Both the position numbers and the translations under genes were made by a program. The notes below the pieces were generated by a model that was not told where the DNA came from, searched no databases, and saw only the letters and a program-made list of their open reading frames with translations. DNA of 6,178 nucleotides from Cloacimonetes bacterium UBA3900 (GTDB lineage Bacteria > Cloacimonadota > Cloacimonadia > Cloacimonadales > Cloacimonadaceae), in NCBI GenBank assembly GCA_002391675.1, contig DGFM01000018.1, positions 1,460-7,637 on the forward strand, read 5' to 3'. Shown one piece after another: positions 5,859 to 6,178 of this stretch. Position 1 is the first letter of the stretch; every line of letters begins with the position of its first letter.

Positions 5859-5881
5859 GAAAAGGCGGGGCCAGATAAATG
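5853..5881 (+). promoter_or_regulatory. Promoter of the Fur-family gene
   Basis: A perfect TTGACA (5853-5858) is followed after 17 bp by TAAATG (5876-5881), an imperfect -10. Transcription would begin near 5888, just before the ribosome binding site AAGGA (5897-5901). The Fur-type operator starts inside this -10 element, so bound repressor would block polymerase. Confidence 0.55.
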
Positions 5882-5894
5882 AGATTCATTCTCA
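5880..5894 (+). promoter_or_regulatory. Fur/PerR-type 7-1-7 operator
   Basis: TGAGATTCATTCTCA is a 7-1-7 inverted repeat with six of seven symmetric positions. It matches the classical Fur 7-1-7 consensus TGATAATNATTATCA at 11 of 14 defined positions. It lies between the -10 and the ribosome binding site of a Fur-family gene, the usual place for an autoregulatory operator. Whether the signal is iron, peroxide, zinc or another metal cannot be read from this. Confidence 0.6.
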
Positions 5895-5909
5895 ACAAGG
5901 ACTATTGTC

Positions 5910-6178
5910 ATGCAAGAACACGAAAAGATATTCAGCAGGTTCTTAGCCAAGAAAGGCTTGCGTCTGACCCTGCCCCGTAAACAGATACTCGATGCAGTAT
6001 TCTCGCTGCACAGCCACTTTGACGCTGAGCAGCTCTATGATGTATTGCGCATCCGCAATGCGGAGGTCTCTCTGGCCACCATCTACAGGACACTGCCGTT
6101 GCTGTTGGAATCAGGCCTGATCCAGCATTCGATGCGCCAGGAATCCAGAGATATGTATGAGCATATCTTTGGGCACCC
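5910..6178 (+). CDS. Fur-family metal-responsive repressor, N-terminal 89 residues (cut by window end)
   Basis: The visible part is the DNA-binding half of a Fur/PerR/Zur-type regulator. Residues 16-27 read GLRLTLPRKQIL, the usual start of the winged helix. HSHFDAEQLYDVL (34-46) follows, and the recognition helix is VSLATIYRTLPLLLESGLI (53-71), close to the family signature ATVYRTL. YEHIFGH (83-89) opens the hinge and metal-binding half, where the histidine cluster and CxxC motifs would follow. The frame is open to the last base, so the gene continues beyond the window; the family length is about 130-160 residues. The ATG at 5910-5912 follows AAGGA by 8 bases. Such proteins bind DNA as dimers when loaded with metal and repress uptake or stress genes. 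The operator overlapping its own promoter predicts autoregulation. The metal-sensing residues are missing here, so Fur, PerR and Zur cannot be told apart and no symbol is given. Confidence 0.9.
   Translation, partial: MQEHEKIFSRFLAKKGLRLTLPRKQILDAVFSLHSHFDAEQLYDVLRIRNAEVSLATIYRTLPLLLESGLIQHSMRQESRDMYEHIFGH

Noticed and set aside
1..6178. CRISPR arrays, tRNA or rRNA genes, insertion sequences
   Set aside because: No regularly spaced repeats, no cloverleaf-like sequences with T-loop motifs, no transposase-like protein and no terminal inverted repeats with target duplications were seen.

Overview
The window is a bacterial chromosome segment of moderate G+C. It has strong AGGAG-type ribosome binding sites and compact single genes with short intergenic gaps. 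A lipoprotein with a clear lipobox points to a cell that processes lipoproteins, probably a diderm. The mix of a DUF3147 membrane protein, a PHP-glycosyltransferase fusion, zinc-ribbon/TM2 membrane proteins and an SGNH lipoprotein would suit an uncultured FCB-type lineage such as Cloacimonadota. That placement is an impression from gene style; there is no phylogenetic marker in the window.

Layout. Positions 14-355 (minus) encode a 113-residue DUF3147 four-helix membrane protein. Positions 648-3038 (minus) encode a 796-residue fusion of a PHP phosphoesterase domain, a helical middle region and a GT4 glycosyltransferase; a strong hairpin at 582-614 follows its stop. A divergent intergenic region (3039-3325) holds a hairpin, a 10-bp direct repeat and a TTGACA promoter. 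Two small plus-strand genes follow, 3326-3727 (two zinc ribbons plus a TM2 domain) and 4114-4410 (one zinc ribbon plus two helices). They are separated by 386 bp without a convincing gene and are visibly more A+T rich than the rest. Positions 4592-5734 (minus) encode a 380-residue lipoprotein with an SGNH hydrolase domain. A divergent promoter region (5735-5909) leads to a Fur-family regulator gene at 5910 that runs off the window end.

Function and regulation. Nothing shows that these genes form one pathway. The clearest regulatory unit is 5796-5912. There, two outward-facing TTGACA elements sit in the arms of a perfect 11-bp inverted repeat, and a 7-1-7 Fur/PerR-type operator overlaps the -10 region of the Fur-family gene. 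This predicts autoregulation and possibly linked control of the lipoprotein gene. The most distinctive protein is the PHP-GT4 fusion. All family names rest on motifs read by eye; no database search was possible.
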